Source: Rhodocyclaceae bacterium (GTDB lineage: Bacteria; Pseudomonadota; Gammaproteobacteria; Burkholderiales; CAIKXV01). Taken from it: DNA of 64,000 nt. The DNA is taken from contig JADCHX010000004.1 in the NCBI GenBank assembly GCA_020248265.1, forward strand, positions 167,473 through 231,472, written 5' to 3'. The notes under the pieces were generated by a model. It saw nothing but the letters and a program-made list of their open reading frames with translations, did not search any database and was not told the DNA's origin. The position numbers were made by a program, and so were the translations under genes. Shown here piece by piece: positions 17,584-26,196 of this stretch (position 1 is the first letter of the stretch; the number at the start of each line of letters is the position of its first letter).

Positions 17584-18351
17584 CTAGCGCTTCCGTCCCG
17601 CCGCGCGTGCCTCGCGCTTCAACTCGAACCGGTACCGGTAGCGCTCCTCCGGATGCACGCTGACCGTGGTCTGGAACACCTCGCCATCGCGGCCGGTGTA
17701 GGTACGCATCACGACCATCGCTGGTGAATCCGCCGGGGCCTTGAGCGCGGCGGCCATCCGCTTCGGAATGCGCATCACGAAGATCTCGATGTCCGCCTGC
17801 TCGATCACCTCGTCAAAGAGGTCGACGATCTGCTCGCACACCGGTATCAGCGTGTGCCGGCGGTGCTTAGTCACGCCGGCGTACTTCGGCAGCACGTAGG
17901 TGTCGGTCCAGCACAGCGGCACGGCGGACTTTCCGGCGTAACGCAGCGTGGTGATCTGGAACCACTCTTTGCCGGTGGGGCAGTGCAGTTGCTGCGCCAG
18001 TCCGGCATCGGCCTTCAGGTAGCGGGTAGCGGTCACCTTGCGATGGGTGTCGCGCGGATAGTCGAGCAGTTCGTTCACGGAAGTGACCGCATGCGAGAGC
18101 ACCACCGGCACGTGGGTGGCCACCACCACCGAGCCGGTACGCGGGCGGCGCACGATCAGTCCCTCGGCCGAGAGGGTCGCCAGCGCCTGGCGCAGCGTCG
18201 GACGGCTGGTGTCGAACAGCGTGGCGAGTTCCGCCTCGATCGGCAGCCGTGCCCCCAGCCCGTAGATGCCGGACTGGATGTCTGCGCGCAACCGGTCGGC
18301 GATCTGGGTGTGGCGGGGCAGGGTTTTCTCGGACGGCATCGTTGCAATCAT
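17584..18351 (-). CDS. GntR-family regulator, HutC/UTRA subfamily
   Basis: 255-residue transcription factor. The winged-helix domain occupies about 12-80 (HTQIADRLRADIQSGIY, LARLPIEAELATLF-type pattern, TSRPTLRQALATLSAEGLI). The UTRA ligand domain occupies about 95-240 (KEWFQITTLRY, DTYVLPKYAG, VVMRTYTGRDGEVFQTTVS). Such proteins sense a small organic effector. It is divergent from a Bug/enolase/monooxygenase cluster that it probably controls. Start is ATG 18351 or ATG 18339; the former abuts the TTGACAATT element, which would allow autoregulation. Confidence 0.92.
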   Translation of the reverse strand: MIATMPSEKTLPRHTQIADRLRADIQSGIYGLGARLPIEAELATLFDTSRPTLRQALATLSAEGLIVRRPRTGSVVVATHVPVVLSHAVTSVNELLDYPRDTHRKVTATRYLKADAGLAQQLHCPTGKEWFQITTLRYAGKSAVPLCWTDTYVLPKYAGVTKHRRHTLIPVCEQIVDLFDEVIEQADIEIFVMRIPKRMAAALKAPADSPAMVVMRTYTGRDGEVFQTTVSVHPEERYRYRFELKREARAAGRKR

Positions 18352-18352
18352 C

Positions 18353-18381
18353 TTGACAATTCAGGGGGGCGTCGATACGGT
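18353..18381 (+). promoter_or_regulatory. sigma-70-type promoter with TTGACAATT element
   Basis: TTGACA at 18353-18358 and TACGGT at 18376-18381, 17 bases apart, ahead of the Bug gene at 18442. The same TTGACAATT string begins a second promoter at 20616. Because the element overlaps the start of the GntR gene, it is a good candidate operator. Confidence 0.5.
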
Positions 18382-18411
18382 CACGCACAGATGCCGGACG
18401 ACCGGTCGACG

Positions 18412-18425
18412 CCAAGAATACTTGG
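18412..18425. promoter_or_regulatory. inverted repeat CCAAG-AATA-CTTGG
   Basis: A perfect 5-bp inverted repeat with a 4-base AT centre, in the leader between the promoter and the Bug start codon. It could be an operator half-pair for the divergent GntR protein, or chance. Confidence 0.3.
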
Positions 18426-18441
18426 ACACGGAGGGGGCAGC

Positions 18442-19419
18442 ATGGCTGGTCTTTCTTTTCGCAGCGTCGCGGCTGCGGTGCTGTTGGCCGTCCCGGCCAT
18501 GGTCGCCGCGCAGCCGGCGTCGACCTACCCGGATCGCCCGGTGCGCGTGGTGAACCCGTCCTCGCCCGGTGGCGGCGCGGACGTGATCTCGCGCATCGTG
18601 ATGCAGGAAGTGTCGAAGTCGCTCGGGCAGACCTTCATCATCGACAACCGTCCGGGCGCGGCAAACATCATCGCCACCGAGATCGCCGCGAAGGCGCCGC
18701 CCGATGGCTACACGCTGCTGATCGCGGCTACCGGCACCTTCGTTACCAACCCGCTGCTCTACGCGAAGCTGCCGTATTCGATCAACGACTTCGAGACGAT
18801 CAGCATTGTTGCCGACGCGCCCTTCATCCTGTCGGTGCATCCGAGCGTGCCTGCGCGCACGGTGAAGGAACTGATCGGCTACGCGAAGGCGCAGGACGGC
18901 AAGCTCACCTTCGCCTCGTTCGGGCGCGGCAGCTCGTCGCACCTGGCAGGCGAGCTGTTCCAGTCGGTGACCGGAACGAAGCTGGTCCATGTGCCGTACA
19001 AGGGCGCGGCGCCTGGCATGGCTGACCTCGTCGCCGGGCAGATCACGATGGCCTTCGACAGCGGCCTGTCGTCGATCCCGCATGTGAACGCGAAGCGCAT
19101 CCGTCCGCTCGGCGTGGCCGCACCGCAGCGCCTGCCCAGCATCCCCGACGTGCCGACGCTGGCCGAGCAGGGCCTTGGTGCGTTCGACGCCGGCACCTGG
19201 TACGGCGTGATGGCACCGGCGCGCACGCCGAAGCCGATCATCGACCGGTTGCATGGCGCGATCGTCAGGGCGCTCGCCCTGCCCGACGTCACGAAGAAGA
19301 TCAACGACCTCGGCACCGCGGTGATCGGAAACACCCCCGCGGAGTTCAGCGCGCAGATCGCGCGCGAGAGCGAGCGCTGGGCCGCGGTGGTGAAGCAGGC
19401 CGGGCTGAAGCCGGAGTGA
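18442..19419 (+). CDS. Bug/TctC-family solute-binding protein
   Basis: 325-residue periplasmic binding protein with GGAGGGGGCAG before its ATG. The signal peptide ends VAAQPAST. Motifs: VRVVNPSSPGGGADVIS, DNRPGAANIIA, PDGYTLLIA and HVPYKGAAPG. First gene of a unit continuing into an enolase-superfamily enzyme 49 bp downstream, and divergent from the GntR gene. The ligand is probably the acid processed by those enzymes. Confidence 0.93.
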   Translation: MAGLSFRSVAAAVLLAVPAMVAAQPASTYPDRPVRVVNPSSPGGGADVISRIVMQEVSKSLGQTFIIDNRPGAANIIATEIAAKAPPDGYTLLIAATGTFVTNPLLYAKLPYSINDFETISIVADAPFILSVHPSVPARTVKELIGYAKAQDGKLTFASFGRGSSSHLAGELFQSVTGTKLVHVPYKGAAPGMADLVAGQITMAFDSGLSSIPHVNAKRIRPLGVAAPQRLPSIPDVPTLAEQGLGAFDAGTWYGVMAPARTPKPIIDRLHGAIVRALALPDVTKKINDLGTAVIGNTPAEFSAQIARESERWAAVVKQAGLKPE

Positions 19420-19468
19420 ACGCGACCCCGGACGCCGTTTCGCGTTGCACCAGGTCCGGCTGCTGCGC

Positions 19469-20587
19469 ATGACGTCGCCCGTCATCGTCCGCGCCGAAGC
19501 GATCCCGGTCTCGCTGCCGCTCGCGCGTCCGCAGCTGATGGGTGGCAGCCAGCGCTTCACGCATTCGGAGTCGCTGGTGGTGCGGCTCGAAACCGACAGC
19601 GGGCTGGTCGGCTGGGGTGAGGCGTCCGCCGCGCCGACGATGACCGGTGAGACGCTGCCTGGCATGAAGCTGGTTGCCGACCGCGTGCTTCTGCCGGTGC
19701 TCGAGCGTGCGCCGCTGATCGAGCGCGCGACGATCGAGCGGCGCCTCGATCGCGCGATCCCGGGCAACAGCGCAGCCAAGTGTGCGCTGAATGTCGCGCT
19801 GTACGACCTGCTCGGCCGCCACTACAAGGTGCCGGTGCATGCGCTGCTCGGTGGCCTCGCGCGCACCTGGGTCCCGGTGATGCATCTGCTGGCCAACGCC
19901 ACCATCGACGAAGACCTCGACGAGGCAGTGCGCAAGCAGGCCGAAGGCATCCGCCTGTTCAAGGTGAAGGCGGGCGTGAAGCCGGTCGTCGATGAGATCG
20001 CGATGCTGGCCGAACTGCGTGCACGGCTCGGCCCGGCGGCGATGCTCTGCGCCGATGCCAACACCGGCATGGGGCTGCAGGACGCCTGCGACTATGCACG
20101 CGCGGCGGCTAGTGCTGGCCTGCTGTTCTTCGAGCAGCCGCTGCCCGACCACGATCTCGAAGGCATGATCAAGGTCGCGCAGGCCGGCGGCGCGCCCACC
20201 TGCGCCGATGAATCCGTGCACGACATCGACCACATCATCGCCTGGCAGCGTGCCGGCGCGATCTCGGGCGTGAACCTGAAGACGATCAAGCTCGGCGGCA
20301 TCGCCGGGCTGATGCGTGCGGCGATCGTGTCCGGGCAACTCGGGCTGAAGATCAACCTAGCCTGCAAGGCGGGCGAGTCGAGCATCGGCACCGCCGCACT
20401 GGTGCACCTCGGCTACACCGTGCCCAACCTCGACTGGGGCATCACGCCGAGCAGCCAGTACCTCGCCAAAGACATCGTGCGCGCGCCGCTGCGCCCGGTC
20501 GACGGCAGCATCCCGGTGCCGATGGGCGATGGCTTGGGCGTGGACGTAGACGAGACGGCGGTCGAGCATTTCCGAATCGCCGTCTAG
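19469..20587 (+). CDS. mandelate racemase/muconate lactonizing enzyme-like protein (enolase superfamily)
   Basis: 372 residues. Enolase-superfamily enzymes abstract the alpha proton of a carboxylate held by Mg2+. Visible are the KxK acid-base motif FKVKAG (K165, K167), metal ligands in CADANTG (D196), FFEQP (E222) and CADES (D247), and a second base in LKTIKLGG (K271 or K274). The KxK plus Lys pattern places it in the muconate-lactonizing/dipeptide-epimerase subgroup. The ATG at 19469 was chosen; a TTG eight codons earlier is possible. Confidence 0.9.
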   Translation: MTSPVIVRAEAIPVSLPLARPQLMGGSQRFTHSESLVVRLETDSGLVGWGEASAAPTMTGETLPGMKLVADRVLLPVLERAPLIERATIERRLDRAIPGNSAAKCALNVALYDLLGRHYKVPVHALLGGLARTWVPVMHLLANATIDEDLDEAVRKQAEGIRLFKVKAGVKPVVDEIAMLAELRARLGPAAMLCADANTGMGLQDACDYARAAASAGLLFFEQPLPDHDLEGMIKVAQAGGAPTCADESVHDIDHIIAWQRAGAISGVNLKTIKLGGIAGLMRAAIVSGQLGLKINLACKAGESSIGTAALVHLGYTVPNLDWGITPSSQYLAKDIVRAPLRPVDGSIPVPMGDGLGVDVDETAVEHFRIAV

Positions 20588-20615
20588 AACACTGCGCGAC
20601 GCTGCGGCATTTGTA

Positions 20616-20644
20616 TTGACAATTGAGCGGCCCGGTCCTAACGT
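20616..20644 (+). promoter_or_regulatory. sigma-70-type promoter with TTGACAATT element
   Basis: TTGACA at 20616-20621, 17 bases, TAACGT at 20639-20644, upstream of the monooxygenase ATG at 20686. It shares TTGACAATT with the promoter at 18353. The preceding bases extend it to TTGT-ATTG-ACAA, a short inverted repeat of the type bound by GntR dimers. Confidence 0.5.
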
Positions 20645-20685
20645 CGGTGCATCGGCCCTCACGGCCCCCGCAACAAGGATCCGCG

Positions 20686-21957
20686 ATGAATGCGCGAGCC
20701 CCGCTGGCCCTGGCGGTTGAACCGACTGCCGCTGCTGCAACTTTCCCCCCGCTTCCTGCCGGCACCGGCAAGGATTTCTCCGGTGTCTCCTATGCCGAGG
20801 CCGTGCAGCGTGCGGCCGACCTGATCCCGCTGCTGCGTGCCGAAGCGCCGGCGACCGAAGCCGCGACCCGGCTCACGGACAAGGTACTCGCTGCCCTGCA
20901 CGAGAGCGGCCTGCTGCGCTCGCAGCAGCCGAAGGCCTGGGGTGGAATGGAGCTCGACTTCCCGGCGTTCTACGAGATCCCGGAGAAGCTCGGCCAGGGC
21001 TGCGCCTCGACCGCCTGGGTGTTCGCCAACCTGTCTTCGCACCATCGTCAACTCGTGCAGTGGGATCCGAAGGCGCATGAAGAGATCTGGGGCAAGGACC
21101 CGGACGCGCTGATCGCCTCCGGCATCGCCTATGTGCAGGGGCAGGGCACGCTGGTCGACGGTGGCCTGCTGCTGTCCGGCCAGTGGAGCTTCTCGTCCGG
21201 CGTCGACGTGTCCTCGTGGAACATGCTCGCCTGTGTGGTCAAGGATGCCGACGGCAAGCCGATCGACTGGTGCATGAACCTGGTGCCGCGCGAAGACTAC
21301 GAGATCATCGACGACTGGCAGGTGCTGGGCATGCGCGGCACCGGTAGCCGTACCGTGCGTTGCAAGGACGTGTTCGTGCCGCAGCATCGTGTGCTGTCGA
21401 TGCAGGTATCGAAGCCCGGTCACAGCTTCCCCGGCTTCAAGAAGCACGCCAACCCGATGTTCCGCGTCCCCAACTCGGCGCTCGGCGGCAATGCGATCGC
21501 GGGCGCGATGATCGGCAATGCCCGTGCGATGCTCGACGAGACGACGTCCTCGGTGAAGCAGCGTGCGACCAGCTACACCGGCGCCTCGATGCGTGACTTC
21601 CCTACCGTGCAACTGCGGGTGGGCATGGCCGGCGCGAAGATCGACGCGGCGCACGCCTGGCTGAAGGGCGACTGCCACGAAGGCTGGGCGCACTACAAGG
21701 CCGGCGGCAGCTTCGACCTCGAGACCAAGCTGCGCTATCGGCGCAACACCGCAATGGCGATGAAAATCGCCAACGAGGCGGTCGACATCCTCCAGGAGAT
21801 GGCCGGCGCCAGTGCGATCTACGACAAGAGCCCGCTGCAGCGGATGTTCCGCGATGCGCATGCATCGTCCGGGCATGTGGTGTTCAGCACCGACATGCAG
21901 TTCACGCCCTGGGGGCTGGTGGCGCTGGGCGGAGCGTTCAAGAGTCCGACGATGTAG
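20686..21957 (+). CDS. acyl-CoA-dehydrogenase-fold flavin-dependent monooxygenase
   Basis: 423-residue cytoplasmic protein of the group D flavoprotein monooxygenases (HsaA / p-hydroxyphenylacetate hydroxylase oxygenase component type), which use reduced flavin from a partner reductase. Visible: N-terminal helical domain, PKAWGGMELDFPAFYEI, the LSGQWSFSSGVD and VLGMRGTGSRTV strands of the middle domain, and a C-terminal four-helix region ending MFRDAHASSGHVVFS. No reductase is adjacent, though a nitroreductase-type flavoprotein lies 13 kb away. AAGGATC precedes the ATG. Substrate likely aromatic, by family. Confidence 0.82.
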   Translation: MNARAPLALAVEPTAAAATFPPLPAGTGKDFSGVSYAEAVQRAADLIPLLRAEAPATEAATRLTDKVLAALHESGLLRSQQPKAWGGMELDFPAFYEIPEKLGQGCASTAWVFANLSSHHRQLVQWDPKAHEEIWGKDPDALIASGIAYVQGQGTLVDGGLLLSGQWSFSSGVDVSSWNMLACVVKDADGKPIDWCMNLVPREDYEIIDDWQVLGMRGTGSRTVRCKDVFVPQHRVLSMQVSKPGHSFPGFKKHANPMFRVPNSALGGNAIAGAMIGNARAMLDETTSSVKQRATSYTGASMRDFPTVQLRVGMAGAKIDAAHAWLKGDCHEGWAHYKAGGSFDLETKLRYRRNTAMAMKIANEAVDILQEMAGASAIYDKSPLQRMFRDAHASSGHVVFSTDMQFTPWGLVALGGAFKSPTM

Positions 21958-22041
21958 GCCTGTTGCAGGAGGCCCGGGCCGATGCCGCCGCCGGTCGCCT
22001 GCGCCGCCAGATCGGCAGGCGTGCGCTATGCTCGGTGCGCC

Positions 22042-23046
22042 ATGTCATCGATCCATGCCAAGCACCCCACCCGAGGGCATGCCTGCGCGGCATTTCGTAC
22101 GTTGCTGCTTGCCGCAGGGCTGGCCCTGCTCACGGTTGGCTGCGCCACGCCGTTCACTGCAGCCGACGTGCCGCTGGCGCAGCCGCCGATCGTCAGCGAC
22201 CGCGCGCCCGAGCGGCCGCTCAAGGAAAGCTACTCGCTCCACAACAACACGGCGAAGGTAGGGCTGGCCGCCCTGCAACCGCTGGTGCCTGCCTATGCTG
22301 GCTCAGGCCGGCTGCTGGCAAGCTGGAACCCGCATCCCAAGGGCGTGGCGGGGCGTCCTACCTTCGTGGTCGTTCATGGTGGCCACGGACTGGTGCCCGG
22401 AAATTTCGCCACCGCGCTGTGGTTGCGCGATGCGCTGGGTGCGAACGTGCTGCTGCTCGACAGCTACTGGAGCCGCGGCCGCGAAGAGAACTGGGCCACC
22501 TGGACGGCGTTCGGCGCGAACATGCGGGCCCTCGACGCCGTCGCGGCCGCCCGTTGGCTGCGCGACAACCGGGCGTTGGATCCGGCCCGGATCTTCCTCT
22601 ACGGTGACAGCCAGGGCGGCTGGACCGTACTGCGGACGTTCACCGACGAGCCCTTCCTGCGCAGCCAGGTGTCCGGCCTCTACCGCGCCGGCATCGCGCT
22701 CTACCCGAACTGCATCGCCGACGGCAGTCTGCATCGACCCGCGCTAAGTCCGTACATCGCGCCGGTCATCGTGTTCACCGGCGGCCGCGACACCGCGACG
22801 CCGATCGAGCCATGCGATCGCGCGGCGCTCACGCGCGCAGCGCAGTGGCACCACTATCCCGACCAGACGCATGGCTGGGATACGGCCAATCGCGGCGCGC
22901 ACACCCCGGCAGTCGACGGCGAGTGCGGCAAGGCGATGAACGTGTACAACCGGTTTGCCGTGTGCCGCAGCGATGCCACGACGAACGACATGCGCCGCCG
23001 GATCGCGGCCTTCATCGACAGCCTGAAGCCGGTCGACGCGCGCTGA
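22042..23046 (+). CDS. lipoprotein alpha/beta hydrolase (dienelactone-hydrolase-like)
   Basis: 334-residue predicted lipoprotein. The hydrophobic stretch LLLAAGLALLTVGC ends in a lipobox with Cys34 as the modified residue. The hydrolase fold follows: VVVHGGHGLVPG (oxyanion region), nucleophile Ser190 in YGDSQGG, Asp250 in TGGRDTATP and His277 in QTHGWD, a complete triad. Most relatives are cytosolic, so outer-membrane or periplasmic placement is notable. The ATG at 22042 was chosen because the signal peptide starts soon after; 20 further codons are open upstream. Confidence 0.87.
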   Translation: MSSIHAKHPTRGHACAAFRTLLLAAGLALLTVGCATPFTAADVPLAQPPIVSDRAPERPLKESYSLHNNTAKVGLAALQPLVPAYAGSGRLLASWNPHPKGVAGRPTFVVVHGGHGLVPGNFATALWLRDALGANVLLLDSYWSRGREENWATWTAFGANMRALDAVAAARWLRDNRALDPARIFLYGDSQGGWTVLRTFTDEPFLRSQVSGLYRAGIALYPNCIADGSLHRPALSPYIAPVIVFTGGRDTATPIEPCDRAALTRAAQWHHYPDQTHGWDTANRGAHTPAVDGECGKAMNVYNRFAVCRSDATTNDMRRRIAAFIDSLKPVDAR

Positions 23047-23526
23047 CCCGGTCAGCGGGCTCGTCAGGCTGAAGTACGGTCACGCACTCGAAGACCGCGC
23101 CTTGCGGATCGAAACCTCGGTTCCTGCCATCTCGAGTTCTCTTGAAATGCGTACTGCCTGGTTGCGACCGTTTCGGAACAACGAAGCGCGACGTTCGGTC
23201 AGGATGGCCTCCAGGCATCAAAGGGCATATGGCAAGGTATCTGCCAAGTTCGCGCTGGTGGCAAATCTCTCGTTCTTGTTTCGTCGAACTCGGCTGTAGT
23301 GGATCCTGCCTGGACAGGTGGTGGACTGCAGCGCCGAATACATGGGCCAGGCTCCAGAAGCCCGCGCGCCCACCCCTTGCATGCTGCGACGCACCCTTGC
23401 TAAAGTCATTCAAACAGCCATCCCGCAACCCGCCCGCACGGGATGAGCCGCAGCTTCAAAGCCGCAGCTTCAAAGCCGCAGCTTCAAAGCCGCATACACA
23501 TAAAGTGGGCAACGGGAGGAGGCACC
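23047..23526. other. gene-free interval with tandem repeat at its 3' end
   Basis: About 480 bp, slightly less GC-rich than its neighbours. I recognise no protein, RNA or insertion-sequence sequence in it. The last part carries three 14-bp repeats. It should contain the promoter for the ThDP-enzyme operon. Confidence 0.45.
23447..23488. repeat. three tandem copies of GCCGCAGCTTCAAA
   Basis: Exact 14-bp units at 23447-23460, 23461-23474 and 23475-23488, plus a partial GCCGCA. They end 38 bp before the ATG of the ThDP enzyme, within the leader, where copy-number change could alter promoter or leader spacing. Confidence 0.9.
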
Positions 23527-25221
23527 ATGACCACGACGACCGGTCCCCGGTATGTCGCAGACATGCTTCGCGCGTACGAAGTCTCGCATCTGTTCTTCGT
23601 GCCCCAGATGCTGCTCGAGACGCTGACCGCGCTCGAAGGCCAGTCGATCCGCCGCATCATGACCCACGGCGAGAAGGCCGCCGCCTACATGGCCGACGGC
23701 TATGCGCGCGCGTCGCGCCGGCCGGGCGTGTGCATGGCGCAGCACGTGGGTGCATCGAACCTCGCGGCCGGGTTGCGCGACGCCTACCTCGCCTGCTCGC
23801 CGGTGGTCGCGATCACCGGCGGCCCGGCGCCGCACCAGCGCTACCGCCATGCGTACCAGGAGCTGGAAGACTTCACCCAGTTCGACCACACCACCAAGTT
23901 CAACGCGCATGTCGACCACATCAAGCGCCTGCCCGACATGATGCGCCAGGCGTTCCGCGAGGCGACCAGCGGCGCGCCCGGTCCGGTGCACCTGCAGATC
24001 GGCGGCCACCATGCCGAGTGCATCATGGTCGAGGCCGACCTCGATCTGCTGGTCGAGCCGCAGTACAAGACGGTGCCGCCGTTCCGGCCCGCCGCCGACC
24101 CGGCGCATGTCGTCGACGCGCTGCGCCTGCTCGCCGCTGCGCAGCGCCCGATCATCGTCGCCGGTGGCGGCGTGCACTGGTCGGCGGCGCAGGCCGAGGT
24201 GGTGCAACTCGCCGAGCTTCTGCAGATCCCGGTCGCGACCTCGCTCAATGCGCGCGGCACGATCCTCGACGACCATCCGCTGTCGGTGGGCGTATGCGGC
24301 ACCTACTCGCGCAGCTGCGCGAACCAGTCGGTGGGCGAGGCGGACCTCGTGTTCTTCATCGGCAGCCATACCGGCAGCCAGGTCACCGCGCGCTGGCAGG
24401 TACCGAAGCCGGGCACGCCGGTGATCCACCTCGATATCGACCCGCGCGAGCTCGGCCGCAACTATCCGGTGCAGGTCGGCCTGCTCGGCGATGCGAAGGT
24501 GGTGCTGCAGCAGATGATCGAAGCGGCCACCGGCACGAAGCCGACGCCGCGCAAGGCCTGGCTCGACCACATCCAGTCGCTGGTCGCCGGCTGGCGCGCC
24601 GACACCGACGGCCACCGCAACTCGGACGTGGTGCCGATGCGCCCCGAGCGCGTCTGCCGCGAGATCGGCGAGATGCTGCCGGCCAACGCGGTGATGGTCT
24701 GCGACACCGGCCACTCCGGCATCTGGACCGGCACGATGATCGACTTCCTGCGTCCGGGCCAGCGGCTGATCCGCTGCGCCGGCTCGCTCGGCTGGGCGCT
24801 GCCCGGCGCGATGGGCGTGAAGTGCGCGCTGCCGGATACGCCGGTGGTCTGCTTCGCCGGCGACGGCGGGGCGTACTACCACCTGGCCGAGCTCGAGACC
24901 GCGGCGCGCTACGGCATCAACATGGTGCTGGTGGTGAACAACAACAGCGCGCTCAACCAGGAGATCCCCCATTTCGACAAGTCGTATGGCGGCGACCCGG
25001 ACGAGCGTGGACGCGCGCTTTGGGGCTTCAACCCGGTGAGCTTCGCCCAGGTGGCCGAGTCGCTCGGCTGCGTGGGCATCCGCGTCGAACGGCCGGAGGA
25101 CATGCCCAAGGCGATGGAGCGCGCACTGAAGGCGAACCGGCCGGTGGTGATCGACGTGGTCACCGAGCATCGCGCGTTCTCGCCGAAGACCTGGACGGGC
25201 GGCGCCGCCAGCGCCCACTGA
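23527..25221 (+). CDS. thiamine-diphosphate-dependent enzyme (acetolactate-synthase/benzoylformate-decarboxylase-like)
   Basis: 564-residue ThDP enzyme in three domains. In the N-terminal Pyr domain, the catalytic glutamate is E49 in THGEKAAAYMADGYA. The middle domain carries PIIVAGGGVHWS. The C-terminal PP domain has the ThDP motif from GDGG (445-448) to VVNNNSALNQ. Family members decarboxylate or ligate 2-oxo acids. GGGAGGAGG lies before the ATG. It leads an operon with two SMP-30 proteins and a Bug protein, suggesting breakdown of a sugar acid or keto acid. Confidence 0.9.
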   Translation: MTTTTGPRYVADMLRAYEVSHLFFVPQMLLETLTALEGQSIRRIMTHGEKAAAYMADGYARASRRPGVCMAQHVGASNLAAGLRDAYLACSPVVAITGGPAPHQRYRHAYQELEDFTQFDHTTKFNAHVDHIKRLPDMMRQAFREATSGAPGPVHLQIGGHHAECIMVEADLDLLVEPQYKTVPPFRPAADPAHVVDALRLLAAAQRPIIVAGGGVHWSAAQAEVVQLAELLQIPVATSLNARGTILDDHPLSVGVCGTYSRSCANQSVGEADLVFFIGSHTGSQVTARWQVPKPGTPVIHLDIDPRELGRNYPVQVGLLGDAKVVLQQMIEAATGTKPTPRKAWLDHIQSLVAGWRADTDGHRNSDVVPMRPERVCREIGEMLPANAVMVCDTGHSGIWTGTMIDFLRPGQRLIRCAGSLGWALPGAMGVKCALPDTPVVCFAGDGGAYYHLAELETAARYGINMVLVVNNNSALNQEIPHFDKSYGGDPDERGRALWGFNPVSFAQVAESLGCVGIRVERPEDMPKAMERALKANRPVVIDVVTEHRAFSPKTWTGGAASAH

Positions 25222-25249
25222 AAAACAGAACGACTGTAGGGGACTTCCC

Positions 25250-26170
25250 ATGCATGGTTCACTCGAACACCTGAAGGTCGAGGTCGACCTGTGCGCACCC
25301 GGCTGGGAGCGCATCATCGATCCGAGCCCGCCGGTCGCCGTCCTCGCGAAGGACATCATCTTCGGCGAAGGCCCGACCTGGGACGCGAAGAACGGCTGCC
25401 TCTGGTTCACCGACATCATCGGCGACACCATCTGGAAGTGGACACCCGGCAAGGGGCAGGAGCTGATGCTGCGCCCGTCGGTGAAGGCGAACGGCACCTG
25501 CCTCGACCTCGAGAACCGGCTGGTGGTCGCCGGCTGGGGCGGGCGCACAGTGTTCCGCCGCGAGCACGACGGCCGCTGGACGACGCTCGCCGACAAGTGG
25601 AAGGGCATGAAGCTCAACAGCCCGAACGACATCGTCGTGAAGTCCGACGGCTCGGTCTGGTTCACCGACCCGCCCGGCGGACTGGTGAACGTCGGCATGA
25701 CCGGCCCCGACATGCAACGCTACCTCGACACCCAGCCGGTGTTCCGCATCTCGCCCAGCGGCGAGCTGTCGGTGGTGTGCGAGGACAACACGTATCCGAA
25801 CGGCCTGTGCTTCTCGCCGGACGAATCGATCCTGTACGTGAACTGCAGCCGCGAGCGGGTGATCCGCGCCTACGACGTGAAGAAGGACGGCAGCGTCGGA
25901 CCGGCGCGCATCTTCTTCCGCTACGACGGGCCGGAGCGCGGCGTGCCGGATGGCCTCAAGTGCGACGTCGACGGCAACGTGTGGTGCACCGCGCCCGGCG
26001 GCATCTGGGTGCACGACCCGTCCGGCAAGACGATCGTGCGCATCAAGACGCCGGGCCACCACCCGACCAACATCGCGTTCGGCGACGCCGACTGGAAGAC
26101 GCTCTACATCACGATGATCGGATCGGTGGTGAGCACGCGCATCAACATCGCCGGCGTGCCGTCGCGATGA
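25250..26170 (+). CDS. SMP-30/gluconolactonase family protein (intact metal site)
   Basis: 306-residue six-bladed beta-propeller lactonase. The four expected metal ligands are present: E40 (FGEGPTW), N126 (NSPNDIVV), N184 (YPNGLCF) and D234 (VPDGLKCD). It probably hydrolyses a sugar-acid or aldonolactone intermediate. It starts 28 bp after the ThDP enzyme stop and is followed by a diverged paralogue. Confidence 0.9.
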   Translation: MHGSLEHLKVEVDLCAPGWERIIDPSPPVAVLAKDIIFGEGPTWDAKNGCLWFTDIIGDTIWKWTPGKGQELMLRPSVKANGTCLDLENRLVVAGWGGRTVFRREHDGRWTTLADKWKGMKLNSPNDIVVKSDGSVWFTDPPGGLVNVGMTGPDMQRYLDTQPVFRISPSGELSVVCEDNTYPNGLCFSPDESILYVNCSRERVIRAYDVKKDGSVGPARIFFRYDGPERGVPDGLKCDVDGNVWCTAPGGIWVHDPSGKTIVRIKTPGHHPTNIAFGDADWKTLYITMIGSVVSTRINIAGVPSR

Positions 26171-26196
26171 ACGGCCACCCCTGACCGGAGACTCGA

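Noticed and set aside
17570-17590. Terminator between OmpA-like and GntR genes
   Set aside because: Only a 10-bp gap with a TGACCCC repeat; no hairpin with T-run.
23012-23428. 138-codon minus-strand frame and several short plus-strand frames in the 23.0-23.5 kb gap
   Set aside because: No recognisable domain, poor starts, and overlap with the hydrolase 3' end. Treated as non-coding.
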